Positions 51,740 to 60,599 are shown, counted from the first letter of the stretch. The stretch is 64,000 nt of DNA from Rhodospirillaceae bacterium (GCA_002720855.1 PBIN01000002.1:205930-269929); one strand, 5' to 3'. The notes: generated by a model from the sequence alone, not told the origin. Made by a program: numbers and translations.

Positions 51740-52948
51740 ATGGAATTAGCCACGAGTGATCGTTATCACGCGATGAGCGTGGATAGCTTCGATACGGAAA
51801 AGCTATTGACCAATGCGGCGCGTCAGCGCGATGCCCGAAAATTAAACGAATTTCCAATATTTGATTCTGACGCGCATCACTATGAAAGTGAATCAATTTC
51901 GGAAATTATCGACTATATCGACGATGACATCCTGAATCATCTGGCGCGCGCTAACCCCGGAATTATTTCGCAGGGCCGCGGCGGTTATCAGCCGATGGGA
52001 GGGCGGATTACACGTTATCCACTCCGCAAAATCGAAGAAACTCCTGCGGATGGCGTTCACCGCGACGTGCACCTGTCTCGCAGATGGATGGACGCAATGG
52101 GCATAGATTATATCGGTCTATTCCCAACCGGTATGCTGGGTATTGGTCTCATTCCCCAGGTAGAGGTCGAGGTTCAGTATGCCCGTGCCTATATGCGCTG
52201 GCTAACCGAAAAGATTTTGCCGAGCGACCCTCGCGTCAAAGGCTACGTCTTTCTTCCCTTCAATAGCCCTGAAGCGGCTTATGAAATTGCGACAGAGTTT
52301 GGCGATAAGGAAGGTATCATTGGCTTCTTAATCACCAGTCCTCGCTATAAGCCCGTTCATGACAATGCTTATATGAAGACCTACAGCTATATTGAGGAAA
52401 CCGGAAAGCCGTTGATCTTCCATTCTGGTCTCAATTGGAATGATCCTTTGATGTCGGTGACCAATCGCTTCATCGCAGCTCATGCGCTCGGTTTCACGCT
52501 CTATAACGTGATCCATATGTGCAACTGGATCACCAACGCATTGAATGAACGTTTCCCCAAAATTCCAGTCGTTTGGACGGAATCGGGTCTTGCCTGGGTG
52601 CCGTGGCTCGCACAGCGGCTTGATAACGATTACAAGATGCGCTCGTCGGAGTGCCCAGGGCTTAAGAAGCTGCCGAGCGACTATATGGCTGACATGTACT
52701 ACACAAGCCAGCCAATGGAGATGCCGAACGACCTTTCTTTCCTGGAAAGCACTTTCAAGATGATCAATGCGGAAACCCAGCTGCTCTATGCCTCGGACTA
52801 TCCGCACTGGGATGCCGATATGCCGATGACAATCTATGACCTTCCTTTCCTGGATGAGAAAGCGAAGCGTAATATTCTTGGCGGCAATGCCATCCGGATA
52901 TTCAATCTCGATGTTTCGGATCGGTACCCAGACTACAAGGCGGCTTAA
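51740..52948 (+). CDS. Amidohydrolase-2 family metalloenzyme (ACMSD/LigW-like)
   Basis: 402 residues. The metal-binding start DSDAHHYE (Asp42, Asp44, His46, His47) is the family's DxDxH form, followed by a TIM-barrel pattern, LIFHSGLNWND with the second His, and a C-terminal ASDYPHWD with the catalytic Asp. Members include metal-dependent nonoxidative decarboxylases of hydroxybenzoates and ring-fission products, so decarboxylation is as likely as hydrolysis. Paralogue of the protein at 53782. AGGAGAAG precedes the ATG. A strong hairpin follows the gene. Confidence 0.88.
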   Translation: MELATSDRYHAMSVDSFDTEKLLTNAARQRDARKLNEFPIFDSDAHHYESESISEIIDYIDDDILNHLARANPGIISQGRGGYQPMGGRITRYPLRKIEETPADGVHRDVHLSRRWMDAMGIDYIGLFPTGMLGIGLIPQVEVEVQYARAYMRWLTEKILPSDPRVKGYVFLPFNSPEAAYEIATEFGDKEGIIGFLITSPRYKPVHDNAYMKTYSYIEETGKPLIFHSGLNWNDPLMSVTNRFIAAHALGFTLYNVIHMCNWITNALNERFPKIPVVWTESGLAWVPWLAQRLDNDYKMRSSECPGLKKLPSDYMADMYYTSQPMEMPNDLSFLESTFKMINAETQLLYASDYPHWDADMPMTIYDLPFLDEKAKRNILGGNAIRIFNLDVSDRYPDYKAA

Positions 52949-52971
52949 CCGCCCAATGAATACTGAACTTG

Positions 52972-53003
52972 CGAAGGCCGGGTTTAACACCCGGCCTTCG
53001 TTT
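52972..53003 (+). terminator. Intrinsic terminator-like hairpin
   Basis: A perfect 12-bp stem (52972-52983 with 52989-53000, arms CGAAGGCCGGGT and ACCCGGCCTTCG) around a 5-base loop, followed by TTT. It lies 24 bases after the amidohydrolase stop and before the Rieske gene. The T run is short, so it may only attenuate. Confidence 0.65.
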
Positions 53004-53072
53004 CAAAGACGGGTTTGACAGCTCAGAGGACGAAGGCGAAAATTAAAGAAATGAAGGTAGAAAGGGAGTGTA

Positions 53073-53444
53073 ATGGCTAGAGAGATTTTGGTCGGAAAGG
53101 CCTCCGACTTCAAAGAAGGGGATAAGAAAATTGTCCCCCACGGCAAGAATAGCGAGATCGGTGTCTATCTTGTCCATGGAAATTGGTATGCCTATGCAAA
53201 TCTCTGCCCCCACCAGGGTGGTCCCGCATGTGAAGGTCTGTTGATGGCCAAGGTAGAAGAGGTGATTGCTGAGGATAAGACCTATCAGGGCATGCGCTTC
53301 AATCATGACGAAATGCATATCGTCTGTCCGTGGCACGGCTGGGAATTCGATATCGCTGATGGGCAGGCCGTCGCTGATCGGAAATGGAGCCTCCGCAAAT
53401 TCGATGTCGAATTGCGGGGTGAAGATGTCTATGTCCTCGCCTGA
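53073..53444 (+). CDS. Small Rieske [2Fe-2S] ferredoxin-like protein
   Basis: 123 residues. Cluster ligands are Cys45/His47 (CPH) and Cys85/His88 (CPWHGWEF). The gap between the two motifs is 37 residues, against about 15-17 in classic Rieske oxygenase ferredoxins, so a long loop is inserted. It has no signal peptide and is cytoplasmic. It lies between two amidohydrolases together with an overlapping small gene. It may deliver electrons to an oxygenase elsewhere or be a subunit of a complex with the adjacent proteins. GAAAGGGAG precedes the ATG. Confidence 0.88.
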   Translation: MAREILVGKASDFKEGDKKIVPHGKNSEIGVYLVHGNWYAYANLCPHQGGPACEGLLMAKVEEVIAEDKTYQGMRFNHDEMHIVCPWHGWEFDIADGQAVADRKWSLRKFDVELRGEDVYVLA

Positions 53445-53772
53445 CCAAGATCCAAGAGCCGCTGATTTGCCTGAGGGCGGTGAGGTTATCGCCCACATCC
53501 CCGATGAAGAAGCCGCGCTTCGCGCTTTCGCCAAGGCGGTAAGCGAAATTCCGGAAGGAGAACCTATTCCGGATGAAATCGTGCAGCAGGGTCTTACCGC
53601 GCTAACGCGGCTTTATGCTGTAAAATTCCAGCTTGGCGAGCGCTGGGAACCCTTTACAGAGAGTAGTTTAGTACCGGCAACGGCGGCGATGATAATGTGC
53701 ACAGCAATGATGCGTGCCGTTAATGTCGAGGTTTTCGAACTCGGCATGTGGCAAAGCTGGTCTGGTGCCTAA
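53425..53772 (+). CDS. Unknown small protein overlapping the Rieske gene
   Basis: 115 residues starting at 53425 (or 113 from the ATG at 53431); the frame is open earlier but only inside the Rieske gene. GGGGTGA provides a ribosome site. It overlaps the Rieske stop by 20 bases and ends 9 bases before the second amidohydrolase, so it is coupled to both. Sequence features are an acidic N-terminus, a helix-rich middle (LTALTRLYAVKFQLGERWEPF) and a Met-rich ATAAMIMCTAMMRAVNVEVFELGMWQSW. I do not recognise the family; a small partner subunit is the best guess from position. Confidence 0.65.
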   Translation: MSMSSPDQDPRAADLPEGGEVIAHIPDEEAALRAFAKAVSEIPEGEPIPDEIVQQGLTALTRLYAVKFQLGERWEPFTESSLVPATAAMIMCTAMMRAVNVEVFELGMWQSWSGA

Positions 53773-53781
53773 GAGGAAATA

Positions 53782-55008
53782 ATGGATTTACCGACAAGCG
53801 ATATTCATAAGCAAGCTGTAGAGTCTTTTGATACATCCAGTTTGCTGACTAATGCGGCTCGCCAGAGAGACGCAAGAAATTATGCAGCGTTCCCAATAGT
53901 TGATGTCGATTGTCATCATTACGAAAATGAATCCATCTCGGAAATTGTTAAGTACATTGATGACCCTGTCCTGAAACAGATGGGCATGCTTTACACCTCC
54001 GGAGGTACGGGCGGACAAACCCCTTTCAATCCAGGTCTTGTCGGATATCAGGATATTGCCGGTCGCGTGACCCGGTATCCACTACGCAAAACGGAAACCA
54101 CACCAGCGGATGATAAACACCGCGACGTTCATCTTTCCCTGCGTTGGATGGATGCGATGGGCGTAGACTATGTCTGCCTTTTTCCGACGCCTATGCTAAG
54201 CCTTGGGCTGCATCCGCAGGCCGAAGTAGAAGCCGGTTTGGCGAAAGCTTATAACCGCTGGCTGCTAGAAAACATTACCGCTAAGGAAGATCGCATCAAG
54301 ACGATGCTCTATGTTCCGTTTAGCGACCCCGAAGCCGCCTATGAAACGGTGCAGGAATTTGGCGATCACCCCGATGTAATTGGTTTTATGATCGTCTCTG
54401 TCCGATATCATGCGGTACACAGCAATCCTTACATGAAGACTTATGCGCTCATGGAAGAAATCGGCAAACCGCTCGGATTTCACAGTAACTATAATTGGAA
54501 TGACCGGCTTGTCGGAAACAGCAATCGATTTTTGGTGACGCACGCACTTGGATTTACCGTCTATAACGCTGTGCATATCTGCAACTGGGTGGTTAATGGC
54601 CTCCCCGAACGTTTTCCAAAACTCAAAACTGTCTGGATCGAATCCGGATTGGCATGGATTCCCTGGGTGATGCAGCGGCTGGATAACGACTATAAAATGC
54701 GCTGGTCTGAAGCACCGTCGCTTAAGGGTCTGCCGAGCGACTATATGCGCGAGATGTATTACACCAGCCAGCCAATGGAAATGCCGGATCGTAAAGAGAT
54801 ACTGCAAATGACCTTTGATATGATCAAGGCGGATACTCAGCTTTTATGGGCATCGGACTATCCGCATTGGGATATGGACGTACCGAGCGTGATCTATGAT
54901 CTGCCGTTCCTGGACGAAAACGAGAAACGCCGCATTCTAGGCGGTAATGCGATTGAACTGTTTGACCTGGACGTCAGCAGCAGGTTTCCAAATTACAAAG
55001 CAGCATAG
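53782..55008 (+). CDS. Amidohydrolase-2 family metalloenzyme (paralogue)
   Basis: 408 residues with DVDCHHYE (Asp41, Asp43, His45, His46), LGFHSNYNWND, and ASDYPHWD. Highly similar to the protein at 51740 (shared LLTNAARQRDAR, HYENESISEIV, RWMDAMG, LPSDYMREMYYTSQPMEMP), so the two are duplicates flanking the Rieske and small genes. An acidic/metal site and a TIM barrel support decarboxylase or hydrolase activity. It ends 12 bases before the MmgE/PrpD gene, in the same operon. Confidence 0.88.
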   Translation: MDLPTSDIHKQAVESFDTSSLLTNAARQRDARNYAAFPIVDVDCHHYENESISEIVKYIDDPVLKQMGMLYTSGGTGGQTPFNPGLVGYQDIAGRVTRYPLRKTETTPADDKHRDVHLSLRWMDAMGVDYVCLFPTPMLSLGLHPQAEVEAGLAKAYNRWLLENITAKEDRIKTMLYVPFSDPEAAYETVQEFGDHPDVIGFMIVSVRYHAVHSNPYMKTYALMEEIGKPLGFHSNYNWNDRLVGNSNRFLVTHALGFTVYNAVHICNWVVNGLPERFPKLKTVWIESGLAWIPWVMQRLDNDYKMRWSEAPSLKGLPSDYMREMYYTSQPMEMPDRKEILQMTFDMIKADTQLLWASDYPHWDMDVPSVIYDLPFLDENEKRRILGGNAIELFDLDVSSRFPNYKAA

Positions 55009-55020
55009 CGGCGCACACCT

Positions 55021-56316
55021 ATGACACTTACGGAAGGTCTTATTCGGCTCATACGCGAAAAGCCGGTCTCGGATAGTGATCTCCATAAAACGGCCCTATT
55101 CACGCTGGATGCGGTTGCCAATACCATCGCCGGTCGCAATTCCATTCCTGGCCGCAAACTTTTGCAATGGTCTGAAAACCGGCCACTGGATGCTGCCAGG
55201 CGGGCTTTTGTTATGGGTGGCCTTACCCATATTCTCGAAGTCGATGATGTGCATCGTGCGTCGGTCATTCATACGGGTTGTGTGACAGTTCCTGTTGCGC
55301 TGTCAATTGCGGCGGAACGAGATATTCCCGGAGATAAATTTCTTAAAAGTGTGCTTTTTGGGTTTGAAGCAACCTGCCGGGTAGGGATGGCAGTCGGACC
55401 CACGCACTATAAGGTTTGGCATAATACGGCGACCTGTGGTCCGTTCGGCAGTGCGATGACGGCAGCAACTTTGCTTGATCTTTCGGATGAGCAGGCGATG
55501 CATGCGTTAGGCAATGCTGGGACACAGTCAGCTGGCCTGTGGGAATTTCTTGCAACCGGTGCTATGAGCAAGCATCTGCATGCCGGGCGCGCTGCGGAAG
55601 CTGGTTTGGTCGCTGCCGAACTTGCGGAGATAGATTTCACCGGACCTCCGGCAATTCTCGAAGGCCCTGCTGGTTTCTTCGCAGGTGCCTGTCCCGACGC
55701 GGATCCTGATGCTGTTCTGCGCGATCCTGATGCCGCATGGCAAGTTCATTTGACGTCGATAAAACCCTGGCCTTCTTGTCGGCACACACATCCTGCCATC
55801 GATGCTTCCTTGGCGGTATTCGAGGAGCTTGAAGGTGGTGCCATCGATCATATTGAAGTGGAAACCTATCAGGCCGCACTTGATGTATGTGACCGACCGG
55901 TCGCCGACAGCGAATATGAAGGCAAGTTTTCTCTGCAACATTGTGTTGCTGCCGCTTTGCAACGGGGCAAAGTTGACTTTTCGGCTTTCGGTCCCGAGGC
56001 GCGCGAGCAAGCCGCCGTCCTCGCGAAGAAAGTCAGTGTTAGTGCCAAAGAACCATATGCAACGGCGTATCCAGGTTCCTGGGGTGCCGCTGTTTCGGTA
56101 ATCCTCGAAGATGGTACCAAAGTCGAATCCGCTAAGCCCGAATGTAAAGGGGATCCGGAAGCGGCATTGACCGACGACGAAATGATTAATAAAGCACGGG
56201 ATCTGATCCGCTTTGGTGGCGTTAATGACCCGAATGCGGTTATTGATGGTATTCTGGAAATGTCTCAGGGAGGCAAGCCGCTTGACGTTGGCACGGTGTT
56301 GGCGCCAGCGGCATAA
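55021..56316 (+). CDS. MmgE/PrpD family protein
   Basis: 431 residues of the 2-methylcitrate dehydratase/aconitate decarboxylase-like fold. Typical features: DAVANTIAG, GGLTHILEVDDVH, GFEATCRVGMAVGPTHYKVWHNTATCGPFG, GNAGTQSAGLWEFLATGAMSKHLHAGRAAEAGL and IKPWPSCRHTHPAID. Members dehydrate methylcitrate or related tri/dicarboxylates or decarboxylate aconitate. It follows the amidohydrolase at 53782 by 12 bases and precedes the Tct transporter by 129 bases. With a PrpB-fold enzyme downstream it suggests a tricarboxylate branch. Confidence 0.9.
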   Translation: MTLTEGLIRLIREKPVSDSDLHKTALFTLDAVANTIAGRNSIPGRKLLQWSENRPLDAARRAFVMGGLTHILEVDDVHRASVIHTGCVTVPVALSIAAERDIPGDKFLKSVLFGFEATCRVGMAVGPTHYKVWHNTATCGPFGSAMTAATLLDLSDEQAMHALGNAGTQSAGLWEFLATGAMSKHLHAGRAAEAGLVAAELAEIDFTGPPAILEGPAGFFAGACPDADPDAVLRDPDAAWQVHLTSIKPWPSCRHTHPAIDASLAVFEELEGGAIDHIEVETYQAALDVCDRPVADSEYEGKFSLQHCVAAALQRGKVDFSAFGPEAREQAAVLAKKVSVSAKEPYATAYPGSWGAAVSVILEDGTKVESAKPECKGDPEAALTDDEMINKARDLIRFGGVNDPNAVIDGILEMSQGGKPLDVGTVLAPAA

Positions 56317-56365
56317 TTTCGGTGATTTCGGATAACCATAACGTACGCGAATAATACCGAAATTA
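56314..56365. repeat. Spaced inverted repeat between MmgE/PrpD and tctC
   Basis: TAATTTCGGT (56314-56323, starting in the stop codon) and ACCGAAATTA (56356-56365) are perfect 10-bp arms 32 bases apart. It may be a long-loop hairpin or a two-half-site operator; no T run follows. Confidence 0.35.
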
Positions 56366-56445
56366 ATGTTGCGAATTGGTCACGTTGGGGCCTATCGTTC
56401 AATCAAGAACAATAGTCCCGTTTGATAATTATTATGGAGAATGAG

Positions 56446-57404
56446 ATGAGGAAGACTTTGTTGTTTTCTGCAGCTGCAGCAGCATTGATGACCGTGGTTT
56501 CTGTACCACAGCGAACGCCGCCAAGTTTAATTGTAAAACAGCTAAACTGATTGTTCCCTGGGGCCCTGGTGGCGGTACAGCCGTTTTGTTTGGCCTGTTC
56601 GAAAAATATATGAATGCAAATGGCGCCAGTCCTAAAATCAAGGTGGTAACTATTCCCGGACAGGGCGGCAATAAGGGCGCAAAAGTTGCTGTAAAGGAAA
56701 AGGCCGATGGATGCTCGCTATTTGCGATCCATCAGAGCGCGATCATTTCGCATCTCGCAAAGCGCGTTAATTTTAACTACACGGCGTTTGAAACTGTTGC
56801 GCATTTGACCGTTACACCAAGCATTTTGTCTGGCAGTCCGAAGGTGCCCTACAGCAGTTATGATGGCATGCTCAAGCACCTCAAAGCTAATCCTGGCAAA
56901 GTGAAGGTGGGCGCTGCGCTTGGCGCAACCAGCCATTTCATCTGGCTGATCTTCGGCGAAAAAACCGGGACGTCGTTCAGTTTCGTTCCTGTTCAAGGTG
57001 GCACGGGCAAGCGGAAGCAGCTTCTCATGAACAACACCTTCAGCCTGGCTGAAATGAATGAGGCGGCTGCGGCGAAACAGCTAAAATCTGGTCTTATGAA
57101 ACCGTTTGCCATTGCCGCTGTGAAGCGGTCCCCCGCATTCCCCAATGTTCCAACCTTGCGGGAAAAAGGCGTAGATCTCGTTTATGCGCTGAACCGGGGA
57201 ATCGTTGCACCGAAAGGAACGCCAAAAGACAAGATTGCGCATTGGGCCGCAGCTTTTGGCAAGCCGCTAAAGGACCCGGCATTTGTTAAGCAGATCGCTG
57301 CAAAGGGAACCGGTCTTCAATATATGGGGCCGGACGCTTACAAGAAATGGTTTGCGGCACAGACGGCGTTATTTACCAGAGTGCACAACAGCATTCGTAA
57401 ATAA
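56446..57404 (+). CDS. tctC: TctC-like tricarboxylate-binding protein, apparent frameshift in the signal peptide
   Basis: A tripartite tricarboxylate transporter binding protein. A good signal peptide starts at the ATG at 56446 (MRKTLLFSAAAAALMTVVS), but that frame meets TGA at about 56548. The mature protein (ANAAKFNCKTAKLIVPWGPGGG and onward to 57404) is in another frame that joins at about 56500-56505. One missing base there would restore a single protein of about 319 residues, the normal TctC size. The mature part has the LIVPWGPGGGT start, GPGG-binding loop and RGIVAPKGTPKDK. Either a sequence error or a real mutation is possible. Periplasmic role in substrate capture. Confidence 0.8.
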
Positions 57405-57420
57405 GGTCTGATCTTACATA

Positions 57421-57457
57421 AAGAGCGGCCTGCGTAATGCGCGTAGGCCGCTCTTTT
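57421..57457 (+). terminator. Hairpin between tctC and tctB
   Basis: An 11-bp perfect stem (57421-57431 with 57445-57455; AAGAGCGGCCT and AGGCCGCTCTT) with a 13-base loop, ending in TTTT. It fits partial termination that lowers expression of the membrane subunits relative to the binding protein, as in many binding-protein transporter operons. Confidence 0.65.
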
Positions 57458-57474
57458 GATCTTCTCTGTTTGTA

Positions 57475-58074
57475 ATGAATCGGCTCAATCGAGATACGCT
57501 GATCGCCGTCATTTTGCTGCTGCTGGTGGGCTTTTTTATGTACTCCAGTTTTAGTATCAAGACGCCGGTGTTTGAAAAGCTCGCGCCGGGTCAAATGGAC
57601 CCCGGCTTTTGGCCGAGAATAATTCTCACGGGTCTCGCCATAATGGGGCTCATTTATCTCTTCCAATCAATCGTTACGCCGCCGCCGCCGGCAGAGAAGC
57701 GTGGTGGCCTCATTGGGTGGTACCGACATTATAAAAACCCTATTTGGTGCTTTGTCGTTTTTGCGATCTTTTTGACGATCATTCCTATTTTGGGAATGTT
57801 GATCGCCGGTCTTTTGTTTGTGTTTGCCTTGATGACCATGCTTGGACCCAAGGACAAGGCGGCATTTAAACGGCATAGCTGGACAACTATGGGTACCGTC
57901 GGTGGCATGTGGTTTATCTTTGCCTGTCTGCTTGAGGTGCAACTTCCTAAAGGCCAATACACCGGCCTTTTTGATGAATGGCTACTGGTCAATGTATGCG
58001 GGATCGTTTCCACAATAGGTGAAATATTCGCTGACGCTGCCCCCTCATGTTCGGCGTTGTTGGCAAGCGTGTGA
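57475..58074 (+). CDS. tctB: TctB-like small membrane subunit
   Basis: 199 residues with four hydrophobic helices (about 9-25, 47-64, 80-95, 97-115, plus a later one). The short first helix, DPGFWPRII, and the middle ILGMLIAGLLFVFALMTMLG are typical of TctB. The C-terminal 35 residues beyond LPKGQYTGLFDEWLL are unusual in length and composition and could be a lineage-specific tail. It starts after the hairpin following tctC and ends 11 bases before tctA. Confidence 0.85.
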   Translation: MNRLNRDTLIAVILLLLVGFFMYSSFSIKTPVFEKLAPGQMDPGFWPRIILTGLAIMGLIYLFQSIVTPPPPAEKRGGLIGWYRHYKNPIWCFVVFAIFLTIIPILGMLIAGLLFVFALMTMLGPKDKAAFKRHSWTTMGTVGGMWFIFACLLEVQLPKGQYTGLFDEWLLVNVCGIVSTIGEIFADAAPSCSALLASV

Positions 58075-58085
58075 AGGCTTGAACA

Positions 58086-59768
58086 ATGATTTTCGACAAC
58101 ATCATGTTAGCGACTTCCGAGCTGATGTCTGTCAGCACGATGTTGCTCATGATCCTCGGAGTTATATCGGGGCTCGTCGCGGGCGCCATACCGGGCTTCA
58201 CCATTGCAATGGCCGTCGTGCTCGTCTTGCCGTTTACGTTTGGTATGACGGCGGTGCAGGGTCTCGCGACAATGATTGGTGTTTATGTCGGCGGACTGTC
58301 GGGCGGGCTCATGTCCGGAATTTTGACAGGGATTCCCGGTACGCCATCTTCGGTAGCGACAACGTTTGACGGTTTTCCATTGGCTCGAAAAGGACGTCCC
58401 GGCCTGGCATTGGGTCTCGGCGTTTGGGCTTCGTTCTTTGGCGGCGTAATAAGCGCCATTGTTTTGGTGCTGGTAGCACCCCAGCTTGCGCGCATCGGGC
58501 AGGAGTTCCAGCCTTGGGACTATTTCGCACTCATGGCATTCGCTTTGACCGTTACCGCATCACTGGCTGGAGACAATATGGTCAAAGGGCTTATCGCCGG
58601 GTTGATCGGATTATTAGTCGCAACGGTGGGCGAAGATGCTGTCGTTGGTGTGCCGCGATTTACCTTTGGTAGCGATGCCGTTCAGCAGGGATTTGCATTC
58701 CTGCCGGTCCTCATCGGATTATTTGCCTTCACCAGATTGCTCAGCGATGTTCAGGACACGTCCAAAGCGCAGGGCAATCTCGGCGCGCATTCAGCAGAGT
58801 CAGTAAAAATAGAGCATTTAAAAGCGGCGAAAGCCGTTCTCTCGCGTTGGGGAAATCTGATCCGCTCGTCGTTGATTGGCGTGTTTACGGGTGTACTGCC
58901 GGCGGCAGGTAGTTCGATCTCCAATATATTGGCGTATGACCAGGCCAAGAAATACTCGAAGGAACCGGAAAAATTTGGAACCGGTACCGTCGATGGGATT
59001 GTCGCTCCGGAGTCGGCAAATAACGCCACCGCTGGCGGCGCCCTGATCATGATGATGGCACTCGGTATCCCGGGCGACATCGTTACCGCAGTGATGTTGG
59101 GCGCATTGTTGATCCACGATGTGGTGCCAAGCCCAACATTTATCGTCGAACAGCCGACAATCGCCTATGCCATCTTTATCGCCTTCTTTGTGGCGAATTT
59201 TATGATGCTTGCCTTGCAGTCGGTGACGTTGCGGGGCTTTGTCGCCGTAACACGCGTGCGTATGTATATGCTGGCGTCGGTGATCCTTTTCTATTGCGCG
59301 CTTGGCGTCTTTGCTTTGAACAATATCCAGTTCGATATGTGGACATTGTTCTGGTTTGGCGTCGGCGGTTTCATCATGCGTTCGCTTGGATTTCCAATTG
59401 TCCCCGTAATATTGGGTGTCGTTTTGGGCAATATTGCGGAGAACGCATTAGCGCAGGTCATTGCGATATCAACCGATCCGACGATGTTTTTGATGCGACC
59501 GTGGTCTCTTTTCTTTATTGTCCTCGGATTATTCTCATCCTTCTTTCATGTCTATCAAAAGAACCGCGCCGTTAAGCGCTGGACCCTCGGTTTCATTCCG
59601 GCCATGTGTGTTTGTCTAAGCCTGCCCGTCTACATGATGGATGGCGTCGTTCGGCCCATCCTCGGTGTTTGTCTTGGCCTTTTTGGGCTTTATCTGTTTG
59701 TTCAGCGTGCCCGCGCTGGTTGGACGTTGCCTGATCCGGAGCCGGTTCGCGAAGTTGGAGATTTGTAA
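58086..59768 (+). CDS. tctA: TctA-like large membrane subunit
   Basis: 560 residues with about 12 transmembrane helices. TctA marks: GLVAGAIPGFT, GVYVGGLSGGLMSGILTGIPGTPSSVATTFDGFPLARKGRPG (split over the first and second conserved loops), TGVLPAAGSSISNILAYDQAKK and ESANNATAGGALIMMMALGIPGD. Together with TctC and TctB it forms a proton- or sodium-coupled carboxylate importer. It ends 1 base before the PEP mutase/ICL gene, so transport and lyase are coupled in expression. Confidence 0.92.
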   Translation: MIFDNIMLATSELMSVSTMLLMILGVISGLVAGAIPGFTIAMAVVLVLPFTFGMTAVQGLATMIGVYVGGLSGGLMSGILTGIPGTPSSVATTFDGFPLARKGRPGLALGLGVWASFFGGVISAIVLVLVAPQLARIGQEFQPWDYFALMAFALTVTASLAGDNMVKGLIAGLIGLLVATVGEDAVVGVPRFTFGSDAVQQGFAFLPVLIGLFAFTRLLSDVQDTSKAQGNLGAHSAESVKIEHLKAAKAVLSRWGNLIRSSLIGVFTGVLPAAGSSISNILAYDQAKKYSKEPEKFGTGTVDGIVAPESANNATAGGALIMMMALGIPGDIVTAVMLGALLIHDVVPSPTFIVEQPTIAYAIFIAFFVANFMMLALQSVTLRGFVAVTRVRMYMLASVILFYCALGVFALNNIQFDMWTLFWFGVGGFIMRSLGFPIVPVILGVVLGNIAENALAQVIAISTDPTMFLMRPWSLFFIVLGLFSSFFHVYQKNRAVKRWTLGFIPAMCVCLSLPVYMMDGVVRPILGVCLGLFGLYLFVQRARAGWTLPDPEPVREVGDL

Positions 59769-59769
59769 A

Positions 59770-60591
59770 ATGACGCAAGGCGAAAAAGCAGAGAAATTTA
59801 GAGATATGCATCGCGAAGGCATATTTGTGTTGCCAAATGCCTGGGATGTCGCAAGCGCATGCGTGCTCGCAGACGTCGGATATGAAGCTATCGCGACGAC
59901 TAGCGGTGGTTGCGCGTTTTCAGTCGGCTATTGCGATGGCGAAAACATCGGCCGTGACGGTATGGTTGACGTCGTTCGCCGTATGGCCGGTGGTGTTTCG
60001 ATCCCCGTGAGCGCGGATATGGAAGCGGGTTACGGGCCTTCGCCGGAAGACGTTGCCGAAACTGTTTCCGCAGCACTTGGCGCGGGTGCGGTTGGTGTCA
60101 ATATTGAAGACAGTGACAAAAGAGGCCCCAGACGCCTCCATGATCTTGATCTCGCCATCGATCGCATACGCGCTGCCCGCAAAGCGGCTGATGAATTCGG
60201 AATTCCTGCCGTCGTCAACGCCCGCACCGACGGCTACATGCTGGGTAGCGAAGAAGATATGTTTGATGAAACGGTGAAAAGGGCGAATGCCTATCTTGAT
60301 GCGGGTGCAGACTGCGCTTTCGTTATCGGCGCGCGGGATGGCGAATTAATCGGACGGCTTGCCACCGCAATAGAAGGGCCGATGAATGTATTGGCAGGAC
60401 CCGGAACGCCGCCTGTTAATGAATTAGGAGAAATGGGGGTTCGTCGCGTGACCGTCGGAGGCAATATTGCAAAGGCCGCCTATACCCTGGTCAAAACCGC
60501 AGCTGAGGAAATGCAAACCTCTGGAACGTATGAATACGCCGAGGGAATTTTCTCTCAGCCTGAAATGCACCGGATTTTAAAAGGTGAATAG
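59770..60591 (+). CDS. PEP mutase/isocitrate lyase family enzyme
   Basis: 273 residues from the ATG at 59770, one base after the tctA stop (GGAG upstream); the longer open frame lies within tctA. TIM-barrel features: NAWDVASAC, TSGGCAFSVGYCDGENI, Asp83 and Glu85 (ADMEAGYG), VNIEDS and VVNARTDGYM. There is no KKCGH active-site loop of true isocitrate lyase, so it is closer to PEP mutase, oxaloacetate hydrolase or 2-methylisocitrate lyase-like members. The usual PDG is CDG here. It probably cleaves or forms a C-C or C-P bond in the compound imported by the Tct system. Confidence 0.88.
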   Translation: MTQGEKAEKFRDMHREGIFVLPNAWDVASACVLADVGYEAIATTSGGCAFSVGYCDGENIGRDGMVDVVRRMAGGVSIPVSADMEAGYGPSPEDVAETVSAALGAGAVGVNIEDSDKRGPRRLHDLDLAIDRIRAARKAADEFGIPAVVNARTDGYMLGSEEDMFDETVKRANAYLDAGADCAFVIGARDGELIGRLATAIEGPMNVLAGPGTPPVNELGEMGVRRVTVGGNIAKAAYTLVKTAAEEMQTSGTYEYAEGIFSQPEMHRILKGE

Positions 60592-60599
60592 ATTTCCGC

